A program made the translations under genes and the position numbers. A model generated the notes under the pieces. It searched no databases and was not told the DNA's origin. It saw nothing but the letters and a program-made list of their open reading frames with translations. A stretch of DNA of 64,000 nucleotides from Anaerotruncus sp. (GTDB lineage: Bacteria > Bacillota > Clostridia > Oscillospirales > Ruminococcaceae), in assembly GCA_021770005.1 (NCBI GenBank), contig JAETRV010000001.1, positions 1 through 64,000 on the forward strand. Direction: 5' to 3'. Positions 43,765 through 52,868 of the stretch are shown here, one piece after another (positions within the stretch are counted from its first letter, which is position 1; each line of letters starts with the position of its first letter).

Positions 43765-43794
43765 TTGCCTTCCCTGTCAGTGCTGTGGTATACT
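43765..43794 (+). promoter_or_regulatory. Promoter of the two-component system
   Basis: TTGCCT, 18 bases, TATACT, 80 bases before the kinase start. Confidence 0.5.
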
Positions 43795-43874
43795 GGCCAT
43801 AAAAAGGCTGGATATGCCGGGGCGGTTATGGCCAGAACGATCCTCGGATCAATGCGGGAAGGAGGCGTGCTGTT

Positions 43875-45404
43875 TTGCTGTTCGTCATTCTGATCTCAAT
43901 CGCTGTATTTTCGGTGATCCTGCTCGCCTACCGGAGGGATCATTACGCGCTGCTCATCTTTGGGATGGGCGCAAGCTTGATCCTGTTGTTAGCCGGTATC
44001 ATTATCTATACGGCCAAGACCGGCGGCATGAGCGAGGCGCAGAAGATGTTCCTCTATTTTTCAAGCGGCATCCAGAAGCGGCTCTCCTATCTGATTTTTC
44101 CTTTGAGCCGGTTGGGATACCTGATTGCGATTGGGCGGTATCTGTTTCCGCTCTTCCTGCTGTTGGTTGCGCTCAACTACAGTATGGTCCCACTGGTGCG
44201 CAGATATCGGAAGTGCTGGGCAGTGACCTGCTTGTTTCCAGCGGTGAGCCTGCTGCTTTACTATCCAAAGGTGTTCTATACGGTCGTACGGAACCGGTTT
44301 TGGCTCCAGCGTTTTTTGATGACCGCGATGGTGCTCTGGATCGTGCTCTATCTGGTGATCGCCGGGGTGCTCCTGCTTCATGAGTATGCGAGCGTTACAA
44401 TCGCCTATTATAAGCGGCAGTTTCGCACGATCATGATGCTGATTGCAAGCATGATGCTGCTCTACCTGATGTTCGGGCTTCAGGACCCCATTCAGGTCTA
44501 CCAGCTTTACACCACAGAATATATGTGGTTCAATGGGATGTCCTACGCCAACCCGGATATCCCGCTCTGGATGTGGCAGGGGATGAGCGTTTTGATCGCC
44601 TTTTCTCTGGTGTTGGGATTTTGGAATCTGCGGGAGTACAGCCAGATCACCGTCCGCGAGAACGACCGGGCGGTTTCGCTCGAACGCAAATTTGATACCG
44701 CGAGCATGGGGGTCTCGGTTTTTGTACATAGCATCAAAAATCAGCTCCTTGCAGCGCGGGTGGCCCACAAAAAGATTGAACAGGAGCTGATGAAGCCCGA
44801 GCTGGACGGGGAAAGGCTGCGGGAATATCTGCGGATGCTCGAAACGATGAATGACACCATGCTCCAGCGGATGGAGGAGCTTTATAGCAGCGTAAAATCC
44901 AGCTATATCTCATTGACGCCCACGCCCGCAGAGGAGATTGTGCGGTTAGCGGTCCAGCGGTTTGGCCAGAAATATCCGGAAGTGCCGCTTTCTATTCTGC
45001 CGGTCCCGCAGGTGCTTCTCCTGGCAGATAGCGTCCACCTCACCGAGGCGCTCTACAACCTGCTTGCCAACGGCTACGAAGCAACCGTCGCATCCGGAAA
45101 GCAGGGTGGAAAGGTCGAACTGGCGGTGCACGATGAGCGGTTGTGGGTCGTGTTCGAGGTGCGGGACAACGGATGCGGGATGACCCGGCAGGAGCAGAAA
45201 AAAATCTATGATCCGTTTTATACCAATAAGAATACAAATTTCAACTGGGGTATGGGACTGTATTATGTCTGTCAGATTGTCAAAAGCCACCTTGGTGCAC
45301 TGCGGGTGGAGAGCGTAAAGAATGTGGGAACCAGCTTTTTCATGCAGCTGCCCCGCTATACGCCGCGTGTCGATGCAGCCCCGAAAAGGAGACAGAGAAC
45401 ATGA
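43875..45404 (+). CDS. Membrane sensor histidine kinase
   Basis: A 509-residue kinase with about seven membrane helices in the first 250 residues and no large extracellular domain, so it probably senses something in or at the membrane. The phospho-acceptor His is in SVFVHSIKNQLLA (about residue 286). The ATPase domain has the N box LTEALYNLLANGYEA, the G1 box VRDNGCGMT and the G2 box GMGLYYV. The start is TTG with GGAGG 10 bases ahead. The stop overlaps the response regulator start (ATGA). Target genes may be the ABC operon before it or nagB/nagA behind it. Confidence 0.88.
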   Translation: MLFVILISIAVFSVILLAYRRDHYALLIFGMGASLILLLAGIIIYTAKTGGMSEAQKMFLYFSSGIQKRLSYLIFPLSRLGYLIAIGRYLFPLFLLLVALNYSMVPLVRRYRKCWAVTCLFPAVSLLLYYPKVFYTVVRNRFWLQRFLMTAMVLWIVLYLVIAGVLLLHEYASVTIAYYKRQFRTIMMLIASMMLLYLMFGLQDPIQVYQLYTTEYMWFNGMSYANPDIPLWMWQGMSVLIAFSLVLGFWNLREYSQITVRENDRAVSLERKFDTASMGVSVFVHSIKNQLLAARVAHKKIEQELMKPELDGERLREYLRMLETMNDTMLQRMEELYSSVKSSYISLTPTPAEEIVRLAVQRFGQKYPEVPLSILPVPQVLLLADSVHLTEALYNLLANGYEATVASGKQGGKVELAVHDERLWVVFEVRDNGCGMTRQEQKKIYDPFYTNKNTNFNWGMGLYYVCQIVKSHLGALRVESVKNVGTSFFMQLPRYTPRVDAAPKRRQRT

Positions 45405-46066
45405 TCCGGATACTTGTGGCGGAAGATTTCGACCTGCTGCGGCAGGACATCTGTGAGATGCTCTCGGCAGAACCGGATATTGAGGTTGTGGGGGAGGCGG
45501 CAACCGGTGCCGCAATGGTGGAACTGGCACTTGCGGTCGAAAGCGACCTGATCCTCATGGACATTGAGATGGAAAACCTGAATGCGGGCATCCATGCGGC
45601 CGAACGGATCCGCGATGCCCGCCCGGACCAGAAGATCATCTTCCTGACAGCCCATGAAACCCAACAGATGATTACCACCGCGATGGCAACCGGGGCGGTC
45701 GATTATATTGTGAAAGGCTGCTCCAACGAGGAGATCTTGCAGCATGTGCGCGCTGCCTGTGACGGCCAGCCAATGATGAACAGCAAAATTCAGGAGACGA
45801 TCCTGCGGGAATATTCCCGGCTGCGGCGGTCGGAGCAGAGCCTGCTCTTTTTTATCAACAATGTTTCCCAGCTCACCTCCGCCGAACGGGACCTTGTCCG
45901 GCTGCTGCTTCAGGACAATAAGGTCAATGATATTGCGCGGATCCGGTGTGTTGAGGTGGTGACAGTCAAAACCCAGATCAAGGGTCTGCTACATAAATTT
46001 GGATGTAGCCGCACCAGAGAGATTGTTTCGATGATCCGCGATCTCAAGATTGAACACCTGTTTTAG
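45401..46066 (+). CDS. Response regulator, NarL/LuxR type
   Basis: A 221-residue regulator. The receiver domain has acidic pair ED (VAEDFDLLRQDI), phospho-acceptor Asp in DLILMDIEM, and K in YIVKGCS. The C-terminal helix-turn-helix (LTSAERDLVRLLLQDNKVND; VVTVKTQIKGLLHKFGCSRT) is LuxR-like. Partner of the overlapping kinase. nagB begins 22 bases after its stop, so the system and amino-sugar genes probably share a transcript. Confidence 0.92.
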   Translation: MIRILVAEDFDLLRQDICEMLSAEPDIEVVGEAATGAAMVELALAVESDLILMDIEMENLNAGIHAAERIRDARPDQKIIFLTAHETQQMITTAMATGAVDYIVKGCSNEEILQHVRAACDGQPMMNSKIQETILREYSRLRRSEQSLLFFINNVSQLTSAERDLVRLLLQDNKVNDIARIRCVEVVTVKTQIKGLLHKFGCSRTREIVSMIRDLKIEHLF

Positions 46067-46088
46067 ACGAAAGGAAGTGTTTGGACGG

Positions 46089-46904
46089 ATGAACTATTAT
46101 CAGATTCCCAGCACCGAGCTGGGTAAAAATGCGAAGCTCCCGATCCTGAAACTCGGGGATTCCGGGGAGGTTTTTTATGAGCTGGCGCTCGAGATGGTCA
46201 AAGGAATCGAGGAGAACAACGCAAAAGAGGAAAAGACCGTTTATATCTGCCCGGTCGGGCCGGTGGGACAGTATCCCATCTTTGTGCGGCTGGTCAATGA
46301 GCGGCGCCTTTCGCTGAAAAACTGCTGGTTCCTCAATATGGACGACTATCTCGACGAGAATGATGACTACCTGCCAGTGGATCACAAGCTCTCGTTCCGT
46401 GGATTCATGCAGCGGGAGGTCTATGGGAAGATTGACCCAGAGCTGCTCATGCCGGAGGAACAGCGCGTATTCCCCGACCCCAAAGACCCGGCGGCGCTCA
46501 CTGCGCTGGTCGAGCGGCTGGGCAAGGTGGATATCGCGTTCGGCGGCATCGGGATCAACGGCCATCTGGCGTTCAACGAGCCACAGGAGGGGATGAGCGA
46601 CGAGGAGTTTGCCCAGCTCACAACCCGCGTACTTGACATCAGCCGCGAGACGCTGACCGCGAATGCGATCGGTGACCTGAGTGGTGCGATTGAAGCCATG
46701 CCAAAACGGTGTGTGACCATCGGGATCAAGGAGATTCTCTCGGCGAAAAAGGTGCGCCTGGGGGTATTCCGCGATTGGCACCGCTCGGTGATCCGGCGTG
46801 CGGCTTACGGGGAGCGGACCGCGCAGTTCCCGGTGACTTTGCTTCAGACTCATCCGGACGCGATGATCCTGACCAACAGCAACGCGGCACAGCAGCCATT
46901 TTAA
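46089..46904 (+). CDS. NagB-like glucosamine-6-phosphate deaminase/isomerase, D-to-N variant
   Basis: A 271-residue protein of the NagB family, which converts glucosamine 6-phosphate to fructose 6-phosphate and ammonia. CWFLNMDDYLDENDDYLPVD and FGGIGINGHLAFNEP are the two active-site motifs. In the second, the usual catalytic Asp (GxDGH) is Asn157 here, as in a NagB-like subgroup; His159 and Glu164 remain. Activity may thus differ. The ATG at 46089 is preferred; a TTG frame start inside the response regulator is unlikely. It precedes nagA. Confidence 0.85.
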   Translation: MNYYQIPSTELGKNAKLPILKLGDSGEVFYELALEMVKGIEENNAKEEKTVYICPVGPVGQYPIFVRLVNERRLSLKNCWFLNMDDYLDENDDYLPVDHKLSFRGFMQREVYGKIDPELLMPEEQRVFPDPKDPAALTALVERLGKVDIAFGGIGINGHLAFNEPQEGMSDEEFAQLTTRVLDISRETLTANAIGDLSGAIEAMPKRCVTIGIKEILSAKKVRLGVFRDWHRSVIRRAAYGERTAQFPVTLLQTHPDAMILTNSNAAQQPF

Positions 46905-46995
46905 AAAATCACAGCTATGTTGAAAATGCCCGGTACCCCGGTGTGCCGGGCAGGTCCCGACAGGGAAGACAAGATATTTAGGGGAAAAATCTACG

Positions 46996-48147
46996 ATGAA
47001 AAAAACATTGCTAAAACATGCAAAACTGTACACAAACGGCGGGTTTTCGGAGGGAAACCTCCTGATCTGCGATGGGAAGATCGAGGCGCTGGGCCCGGGG
47101 GTTTTGGCTGACTGCGAAACGATCGATCTCAACGGCGCTTATCTGACGCCCGGTTTTCTTGATGTGCACACCCATGGCGCTGCCGGGGTGGATGTCAATG
47201 CTGCGGACGTGGCCGGTTTGGAGAGGATTGGGAAATTTTTTGCCTCTCAGGGAACGACTGGTTGGCTCGCCAGCGTCTTGACCGATACCGAGGAACAGAC
47301 CATCTGGTGTCTCGAGCAGATCAAGGAGGCGGCGGGCCGCCCGATGGAGGGTGCGCAGCTGATGGGTGCACATCTGGAAGGACCGTTTCTTGCGTCGGAA
47401 TACAAGGGCGCAATGCCGGAACACCTGCTCCAGCGGGGAAATATCGATCTTTTTCACAAATACCAGGCTGCGGCGGGCGGCACAGTGCGGTATATCACCG
47501 TCTCCCCCGAGGTCGCGGGAGTTCCGGAGATGGTCGAAGCCCTTGCCGGAGAGGTACGGATTGCGATTGGACATTCGGGCGCGGACTATGCTTCCAGCAT
47601 GTACTGTATCCGCAACGGCGCGTCCAGCTGCACCCACACCTTTAATGCAATGCGGCTGTTCCACCAGCATGAACCGGCGATTATGGGCGCGGTGATCGAA
47701 TCGGATATCTATTGTGAAGCGATCTGCGATGGGCGGCATCTGCACCCCGCTACCGCCCGGATGCTCCTGAAAGCCAAAGGGTATGACCGGGTGATCGCGG
47801 TGACCGACAGCATCATGGCCGCGGGCCTGCCGGACGGGAACTACAAGCTCGGGGTGAATGACATTGTGGTCGAGGAAGGGGATGCGAAGCTCGCCACGAC
47901 CGGCGTGCGTGCAGGCAGCACGTTGACCACCGGGCAGGCACTGCGTAACCTCGTCCGGTTCACCGGGCAGCCTCTTGAGCGGGTGCTCCCGCTGCTCACC
48001 GAAAATCCAGCGCGGATGCTCGGCATATTTGGGCGGAAGGGTTCTCTCCAATTGGGTAAGGATGCGGACCTGGTGGTGCTCGACAATGAATTACAGGTCA
48101 AGGCGACCTATGTCGGCGGGAGAGCCGTTTATAACCAAATGTTTTGA
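46996..48147 (+). CDS. nagA: N-acetylglucosamine-6-phosphate deacetylase
   Basis: A 383-residue amidohydrolase that removes acetate from GlcNAc-6-P. Motifs: GFLDVHTHGAAGVDVN (metal His pair), AHLEGPFLA (metal Glu), AIGHSGADY, and the catalytic Asp in VTDSIMAAGLPDGNY. With the NagB-like protein it would funnel cell-wall or mucin amino sugars into glycolysis, matching the nearby pfk/pgi genes. A spacer of about 90 bases with a GCCCGG/CCGGGC hairpin separates it from nagB. Confidence 0.94.
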   Translation: MKKTLLKHAKLYTNGGFSEGNLLICDGKIEALGPGVLADCETIDLNGAYLTPGFLDVHTHGAAGVDVNAADVAGLERIGKFFASQGTTGWLASVLTDTEEQTIWCLEQIKEAAGRPMEGAQLMGAHLEGPFLASEYKGAMPEHLLQRGNIDLFHKYQAAAGGTVRYITVSPEVAGVPEMVEALAGEVRIAIGHSGADYASSMYCIRNGASSCTHTFNAMRLFHQHEPAIMGAVIESDIYCEAICDGRHLHPATARMLLKAKGYDRVIAVTDSIMAAGLPDGNYKLGVNDIVVEEGDAKLATTGVRAGSTLTTGQALRNLVRFTGQPLERVLPLLTENPARMLGIFGRKGSLQLGKDADLVVLDNELQVKATYVGGRAVYNQMF

Positions 48148-48161
48148 CGATAGGAACGGAT

Positions 48162-48239
48162 TAGGGCTTGTTTGAAAATAGAGAAATGGCCGCTTTTTGT
48201 AGAAAAAGACGGTGGTTTCGATTTTTCAAACAGCCCCTA
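48162..48239. repeat. Dispersed inverted-end repeat, copy 4 (opposite orientation)
   Basis: Starts TAGGGCTTGTTTGAAAATAG and ends GATTTTTCAAACAGCCCCTA, the reverse of copies 3 and 5. It begins 14 bases after nagA. About 78 bp. Confidence 0.8.
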
Positions 48240-48257
48240 GAGTAAGGGGGAATCATT

Positions 48258-49415
48258 ATGCCATTAGTACCATTGCGTGCCATTCTGGAGGCGACCGACA
48301 AATATCAGTATGCACAAGGGGCGTTCAACGTCAACGCGGTCGCACAGGCCAAAGCCGCGATCGAGGTACATGAGATGTTCCGCAGCGCGGCAATCCTACA
48401 GGGCGCCGACCTTGCGAATGGGTTCATGGGAGGACGCACCGATTTTATGAACGCGACCCTTGAGGACAAAAAAATCGGCGCAAAAAACATCGCGGCAGCG
48501 GTGAAACAATATGGGGAATCCAGCCCGATTCCGATTGCGCTCCATCTCGATCATGGCCGGGACATCGACTCCTGCAAAGCAGCGATTGCGGGCGGCTATA
48601 CCAGCGTTATGATCGATGGCTCCAGCCTGCCGTTTGAGCAGAATATCGAGGTCACCCGTGAGGTGGTCAAATATGCGCACGAGCGCGGCGTCACCGTCGA
48701 GGGGGAGCTGGGTGTGCTCGCCGGGGTAGAGGATCACGTATTCAGCGCCAATTCAACCTATACCAACCCGCTCGATGCGGTGGAATTTTTCAAAAAAACC
48801 GGCGTCGACTGCCTGGCAATCAGTTATGGCACCATGCATGGCGCAAGTAAGGGCAAAGATGTCAAGCTGCGCAAGGAGATTGCGATTGCAGTCAAGGAAT
48901 GCCTGATGCACGAGGGCATCTTTGGCGTGCTGGTCAGCCATGGTTCGTCAACCGTCCCGCAGTATATTGTTGATGAGATCAACGCGCTTGGCGGGGAGAT
49001 CAAAAACGCCTATGGCATCGCGCTTGACCAGCTCAAAGCGGTTTCCAAATGCGGGATCGGCAAGATCAATGTGGATACCGATATCCGTCTCGCGGTCACC
49101 CGCAACCTCAAGGAGCTGTTCCGCGACCGTCCCGAGCTGCAAAAGAGTGAGAAGGTCGGGAAGATGTACGAGCTGCTCGAGGCCAACAAATCCGCGTTCG
49201 ATCCGCGTGTATTCCTGCCGCCGATCATGGATACCGTTATGTATGGTACAGTCGACCACGACGATCTGGCCGCGGTCACGGGCTGTATCGAGCGTGGGGT
49301 CAAAGAGGTGGTCGGTACCCTGATTGTCGAGTTTGGCTGTGTGGGCAAGGCGCCGCTGGTCGAGCGGGTGACATTGGATGAGATGGCGGAGCGTTACCGC
49401 AAAGCCGGGATTTGA
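48258..49415 (+). CDS. Class II fructose-bisphosphate aldolase family protein, extended
   Basis: A 385-residue zinc aldolase-type protein. ALHLDHGRDIDSCKAAI holds the HxDH motif, GELGVLAGVED follows, YGTMHGASKG has a metal His, and INVDTDIRLAVTRNLKE is the family phosphate loop. The segment SHGSSTVPQ replaces the usual HGGSG. It is about 80-100 residues longer at the C-terminus than common class II FBA. It may therefore cleave a sugar phosphate other than FBP. It is separated from the LarA-like gene by 12 bases. The ribosome site is AAGGGGG. Confidence 0.82.
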   Translation: MPLVPLRAILEATDKYQYAQGAFNVNAVAQAKAAIEVHEMFRSAAILQGADLANGFMGGRTDFMNATLEDKKIGAKNIAAAVKQYGESSPIPIALHLDHGRDIDSCKAAIAGGYTSVMIDGSSLPFEQNIEVTREVVKYAHERGVTVEGELGVLAGVEDHVFSANSTYTNPLDAVEFFKKTGVDCLAISYGTMHGASKGKDVKLRKEIAIAVKECLMHEGIFGVLVSHGSSTVPQYIVDEINALGGEIKNAYGIALDQLKAVSKCGIGKINVDTDIRLAVTRNLKELFRDRPELQKSEKVGKMYELLEANKSAFDPRVFLPPIMDTVMYGTVDHDDLAAVTGCIERGVKEVVGTLIVEFGCVGKAPLVERVTLDEMAERYRKAGI

Positions 49416-49427
49416 GGAGGAAAACAG

Positions 49428-50915
49428 ATGAGACTGGAATTTGAATACGGACACGGCACAATGGCGGCCAACCTGCCGGACACCACAGATGTGTTCATCC
49501 CGGGGCAGACTGTCCCGGATCCGCCCTGTATCCCCGAGGACAAGATCGTGGAAGAGACGCTGAAAAGCATCCGCAATCCGATCGGCATGGAGCCGCTTTC
49601 CAAACTGGCGCACAAGGGCAGCAAATGCGTGATCGTGTTCCCCGATCGGGTCAAGGGCGGCGAGCAGCCAACCGCGCACCGCAAGGTATCCATTCCGCTG
49701 ATCCTGGACGAGCTTTATGCGGCCGGTGTCGAGAAAAAGGACATCCTGTTGATCTGCTCGAACGGCCTGCACCGCAAGAACACCGAGCAGGAGATCCGTG
49801 GAGTGCTGGGGGAGAAGCTGTTCAATGAGTTCTGGTATACCCACCAGATCATCAACCACGATAGCGAGGACTATGACCATCTGGTCGATCTCGGCACAAC
49901 CGAACGGGGAGACCCGGTGCTCATGAACAAGTACGTCTATGACGCGGACGTCGCGGTTCTAATCGGGCACGTACAGGGTAACCCGTATGGAGGCTATTCG
50001 GGCGGCTACAAACACTGTGCAACCGGCATCACCCACTGGCGCTCGATCGCAAGCCACCATGTCCCACAGGTCATGCACCGCCCCGACTTTGTCCCGGTCA
50101 GTGGCACCAGCCTGATGCGCACCAAGTTTGACGAGATCGGGATGCATATGGAAAAATGCATGGGCAAAAAGTTCTTCTGCTGCGACGCGGTGCTCGATAC
50201 CAAATCCAGACAGATCTCGGTCTACAGCGGTTACGCCAAAGAGATGATGCCGGTCAGCTGGAAGGACGCGGACAAGCGCACCTATGTCCACTGGGCGGAG
50301 AAAAAATATGACGTGCTGGTGTTCGGGATGCCGCAGTTCTTCCACTATGGGGAGGGGATGGGCACCAACCCGATCATGTTGATGCAGGCGCTTTCGGCAC
50401 AGGTGATCCGCCACAAGCGGATTATGAGCGACAACTGTGTCATCATCTGTTCGTCCCTCTGCAACGGCTATTTCCATGACGAGCTCTGGCCCTACCTGCG
50501 AGAGATGTATGAGATGTTCCAGCATGACCAGATGAACACCCTGCCGGACATGAACCGCTATGGGGAGTATTTCGCGACCAACGAGGAGTACATCCGGAAA
50601 TACCGCTATTGCAACGCGTTCCATCCGTTCCATGGCTTCAGCATGATTGCTTGTGGCCATATCGCGGAGATGAACACCTCGGCGATCTACCTTGTGGGCG
50701 CACAGGAGCCGGGATATGCCCGCGGGATGGGCTTAAAGACCCGCGCGACCTTTGAAGAGGCGCTCGAGGATGCGAAGAAAAAATTTGTCGGGCCGAACCC
50801 GAACATCCTTGCCCTGCCGTTGACCTTCAAAACGGCGGCGGTGCATCTCTGCATGAAAGACCCTGCACAAAACGGCGCGGCTGCTGATCTGGGCGACCAC
50901 CCCTGTTGCGGCTGA
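49428..50915 (+). CDS. LarA-like (DUF2088) nickel-pincer racemase/epimerase homologue
   Basis: A 495-residue LarA homologue. LarA enzymes racemise or epimerise 2-hydroxy acids with a Ni-pincer cofactor bound to Lys. Here NGLHRKNTEQE supplies the first catalytic His. The central motif GHVQGNPYGGYSGGYKH has Lys195 for the cofactor, and His211 at the expected Ni-ligand distance (+16). The second catalytic His (10 before Lys in LarA) is Asn185. So cofactor binding seems kept but chemistry altered. Larger than LarA (about 425). It lies in an operon with the class II aldolase-like gene; LarB/C/E, needed for the cofactor, are not in the window. The substrate is unknown. Confidence 0.8.
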   Translation: MRLEFEYGHGTMAANLPDTTDVFIPGQTVPDPPCIPEDKIVEETLKSIRNPIGMEPLSKLAHKGSKCVIVFPDRVKGGEQPTAHRKVSIPLILDELYAAGVEKKDILLICSNGLHRKNTEQEIRGVLGEKLFNEFWYTHQIINHDSEDYDHLVDLGTTERGDPVLMNKYVYDADVAVLIGHVQGNPYGGYSGGYKHCATGITHWRSIASHHVPQVMHRPDFVPVSGTSLMRTKFDEIGMHMEKCMGKKFFCCDAVLDTKSRQISVYSGYAKEMMPVSWKDADKRTYVHWAEKKYDVLVFGMPQFFHYGEGMGTNPIMLMQALSAQVIRHKRIMSDNCVIICSSLCNGYFHDELWPYLREMYEMFQHDQMNTLPDMNRYGEYFATNEEYIRKYRYCNAFHPFHGFSMIACGHIAEMNTSAIYLVGAQEPGYARGMGLKTRATFEEALEDAKKKFVGPNPNILALPLTFKTAAVHLCMKDPAQNGAAADLGDHPCCG

Positions 50916-50962
50916 TTGCAGGTTTTCCTTGGATGGCATCCAGATAAAATAGCACATAAGTC

Positions 50963-51010
50963 AAACACCCTCTATGCAGATGATCTGTTTTGCATAGAGG
51001 GTGTTTTTTT
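50963..51010 (+). terminator. Terminator of the aldolase/LarA-like operon
   Basis: AACACCCTCTATGCA pairs with TGCATAGAGGGTGTT, a perfect 15-bp stem, followed by T5. Confidence 0.92.
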
Positions 51011-51111
51011 CGTGGCAATGCGTGGGGAGTCCGCGCATTTTAAATCAGAACGCGCGCGAATACCGTGTTCCTTTTGGGGCATATATGCCCAGGATTGGCA
51101 GGATTATTCCT

Positions 51112-51264
51112 AGTGTTTAGTGGAATCGGCTGCATATGTTTAGAAATTGTTTAAAAAATCAAAAATTAATTTATTATAATAAAGTAAATTATAAATTATG
51201 CATAATAAAAATGACAATCTGGTAACAAAATCCTCTTGAAAAAGTGTTGTGGCGCGGGTATACT
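51112..51264 (+). promoter_or_regulatory. Strong promoter with AT-rich upstream tract
   Basis: TTGAAA (51236), 17 bases, TATACT (51259-51264). Just upstream, about 51135-51215 is almost pure A/T in a GC-rich genome, like an UP element. It drives the abundant-looking surface protein. Confidence 0.7.
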
Positions 51265-51336
51265 GAGACACGTTCCAAGCGGCCCGGACAACGGACGCCG
51301 CGGATCAAAACTTTTCTTTCAGGAGGATCCTAAATT

Positions 51337-52599
51337 ATGAAAAAAGCGATTGCTATGCTGCTTGCAGTTTCTGCGACTATGGCCCTCGGCGTGACCGCAC
51401 TTGCGGATGACGTCAACCAGGTGGCCGACACCGGCTCCGGCTCTTCCGACGTTTCTTCGGACAACACCTCTTCGGATACCTCGTCCGACAACACTTCCTC
51501 GGATACTTCGTCCGATAACACCTCTTCGGACAACTCTTCTTCGGATACTTCTTCGGACAATTCTTCCAGCTCTGAGGACGAGACCCCTGTTGGGGAGCCC
51601 ACTTCCTTGGTGTTCCACTCGGATGAGGACGGCACCGTTCTCGGCGAAGACCTGCTCGAGCCGGGCAGAGAGTACCGGTTCCCGGCGTATGTTGAGTTTG
51701 GCGGCCAGAGAGCGAAAGTCGCAGTCAGCGACGAGCTGCTCAAGGACTACAAGTTTACCTACACCCGTGTGACCGCTTCGGGCGTCAAGAACTTCAAGAT
51801 TGAGGAGCGCAAAGGGGTCCACTACCTGGTTGTTGAGACCAAGGACACCACCCCGACCAAGCCGATCGATGTGAAATACAACGTCAAGCTGGTGCGCAAA
51901 TCCAACAACATCTCGGTATTCAGCCAGGAGGTCAAATTCTCCTACGGCTATGACGAGAGCAACGACGATTACATCAACGATCTGGACAAGGGCGATATCA
52001 TCGAGATCGACAATAGCCGTCCGGTCATCACCAAGGAGCAGTTCAACAAAATTGCAAAGCTGAACGACTACAAAAACGTCACTCTGGCGGGTGCTGGCTG
52101 GCAGTTCACTGTCAACGTAACCGATGAGACTACCAAGAACATGGTCTTCACCAATGCTGGTATCAAAGAGATCATGGCCAAATACCCGGATCAGGACTTC
52201 AAGTTCTTCCGGTTCGGCGGCAAGCCGTCCTTCAACTCGACCGGTAAGGTTGCGCTGGATGTCTCGGACATCGTGGACGACTACGAGAACCTCAACCTCT
52301 ACCGCTATGCGAACGGCCGTGTCTACAAGCTGAACGCGTCCTACAACGCTGCGGATGAGACCCTGGAGTTCCGCACCAATAAGCTCGACACCTTCTTTGT
52401 CACCGACAAAGCGATTAAAGATGGCACTGTGATCGATGAGAACGTTGTTTCCGGCGGCAGCAACGCGGGCAACAATGTCAACACCGACAAGAACAACCCT
52501 GGCACCGGTGCTGGTGACATGATCAACGCGGCTGTCATGGCGGGGATCGCTTCCCTCGCGGCTGCTGGCGCGGTCGTGGCCAAGAAAAACTCCAAATAA
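51337..52599 (+). CDS. NPxTG-anchored surface protein with Ser/Asp/Thr stalk
   Basis: A 420-residue exported protein. The signal peptide ends near Ala23 (TALA/DD). Residues 33-80 are repeats of SSDNTSSDTS type, a flexible stalk. The middle has two beta-rich domains (about 88-205 and 225-365). The end is NNPGTG, a hydrophobic helix and KKNSK, a complete sorting signal of the NPxTG class. Strong promoter, good ribosome site (AGGAGG), perfect terminator and preferred-codon-like sequence suggest a highly expressed wall protein. The function of the domains is not recognised. Confidence 0.82.
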   Translation: MKKAIAMLLAVSATMALGVTALADDVNQVADTGSGSSDVSSDNTSSDTSSDNTSSDTSSDNTSSDNSSSDTSSDNSSSSEDETPVGEPTSLVFHSDEDGTVLGEDLLEPGREYRFPAYVEFGGQRAKVAVSDELLKDYKFTYTRVTASGVKNFKIEERKGVHYLVVETKDTTPTKPIDVKYNVKLVRKSNNISVFSQEVKFSYGYDESNDDYINDLDKGDIIEIDNSRPVITKEQFNKIAKLNDYKNVTLAGAGWQFTVNVTDETTKNMVFTNAGIKEIMAKYPDQDFKFFRFGGKPSFNSTGKVALDVSDIVDDYENLNLYRYANGRVYKLNASYNAADETLEFRTNKLDTFFVTDKAIKDGTVIDENVVSGGSNAGNNVNTDKNNPGTGAGDMINAAVMAGIASLAAAGAVVAKKNSK

Positions 52600-52615
52600 G
52601 GCACGCCTCTTTCAG

Positions 52616-52649
52616 AAAAATCGCCGCCCCAACAGGGGCGGCGATTTTT
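52616..52649 (+). terminator. Terminator of the surface-protein gene
   Basis: AAAAATCGCCGCCCC pairs perfectly with GGGGCGGCGATTTTT around AACA. Confidence 0.93.
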
Positions 52650-52668
52650 GGTTATAAGAAGAAAGTGC

Positions 52669-52697
52669 TTGACAAGGGTTCAGAGTTCGTGTAAACT
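52669..52697 (+). promoter_or_regulatory. Promoter of the SAM riboswitch transcript
   Basis: TTGACA, 17 bases, TAAACT, about 40 bases before the riboswitch. Confidence 0.8.
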
Positions 52698-52737
52698 ATA
52701 GATTAGATTCGATTTATATTTTCAATTTCATATTTCT

Positions 52738-52834
52738 ACCTTATAAAGAGTGACGGAGGGACAGGCCCTGTGAAGTCCGGCAACCTGCATCTGCAAGGTG
52801 CCAAATCCTGCGGTATGACCGAGAGATGAGGAAA
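52738..52834 (+). promoter_or_regulatory. SAM-I riboswitch (S-box)
   Basis: The aptamer carries the S-box consensus: AAGAGTGACGGAGGGACAGG, GGCCCTGTGAAGTCCGGCAA, CCTGC/GCAGG type P3 sequence, GGTGCCAAATCCTGCGG, and the closing GAGATGAG. Binding of S-adenosylmethionine should favour the terminator at 52841. It precedes a cell-wall amidase, not a methionine gene; metK is two genes further on. Confidence 0.93.
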
Positions 52835-52840
52835 GATGAG

Positions 52841-52868
52841 ACGCTCGGTGTATACCGGGCGTTTTTTG
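52841..52868 (+). terminator. Riboswitch terminator
   Basis: ACGCTCGGT pairs with ACCGGGCGT (one G-U) around GTAT, then TTTTTG. It is the expression platform of the SAM-I riboswitch. Confidence 0.85.

Noticed and set aside
51440-51570. Tandem repeats resembling a CRISPR array.
   Set aside because: They encode the Ser/Asp/Thr stalk of a surface protein; units are short, in frame and without spacers.
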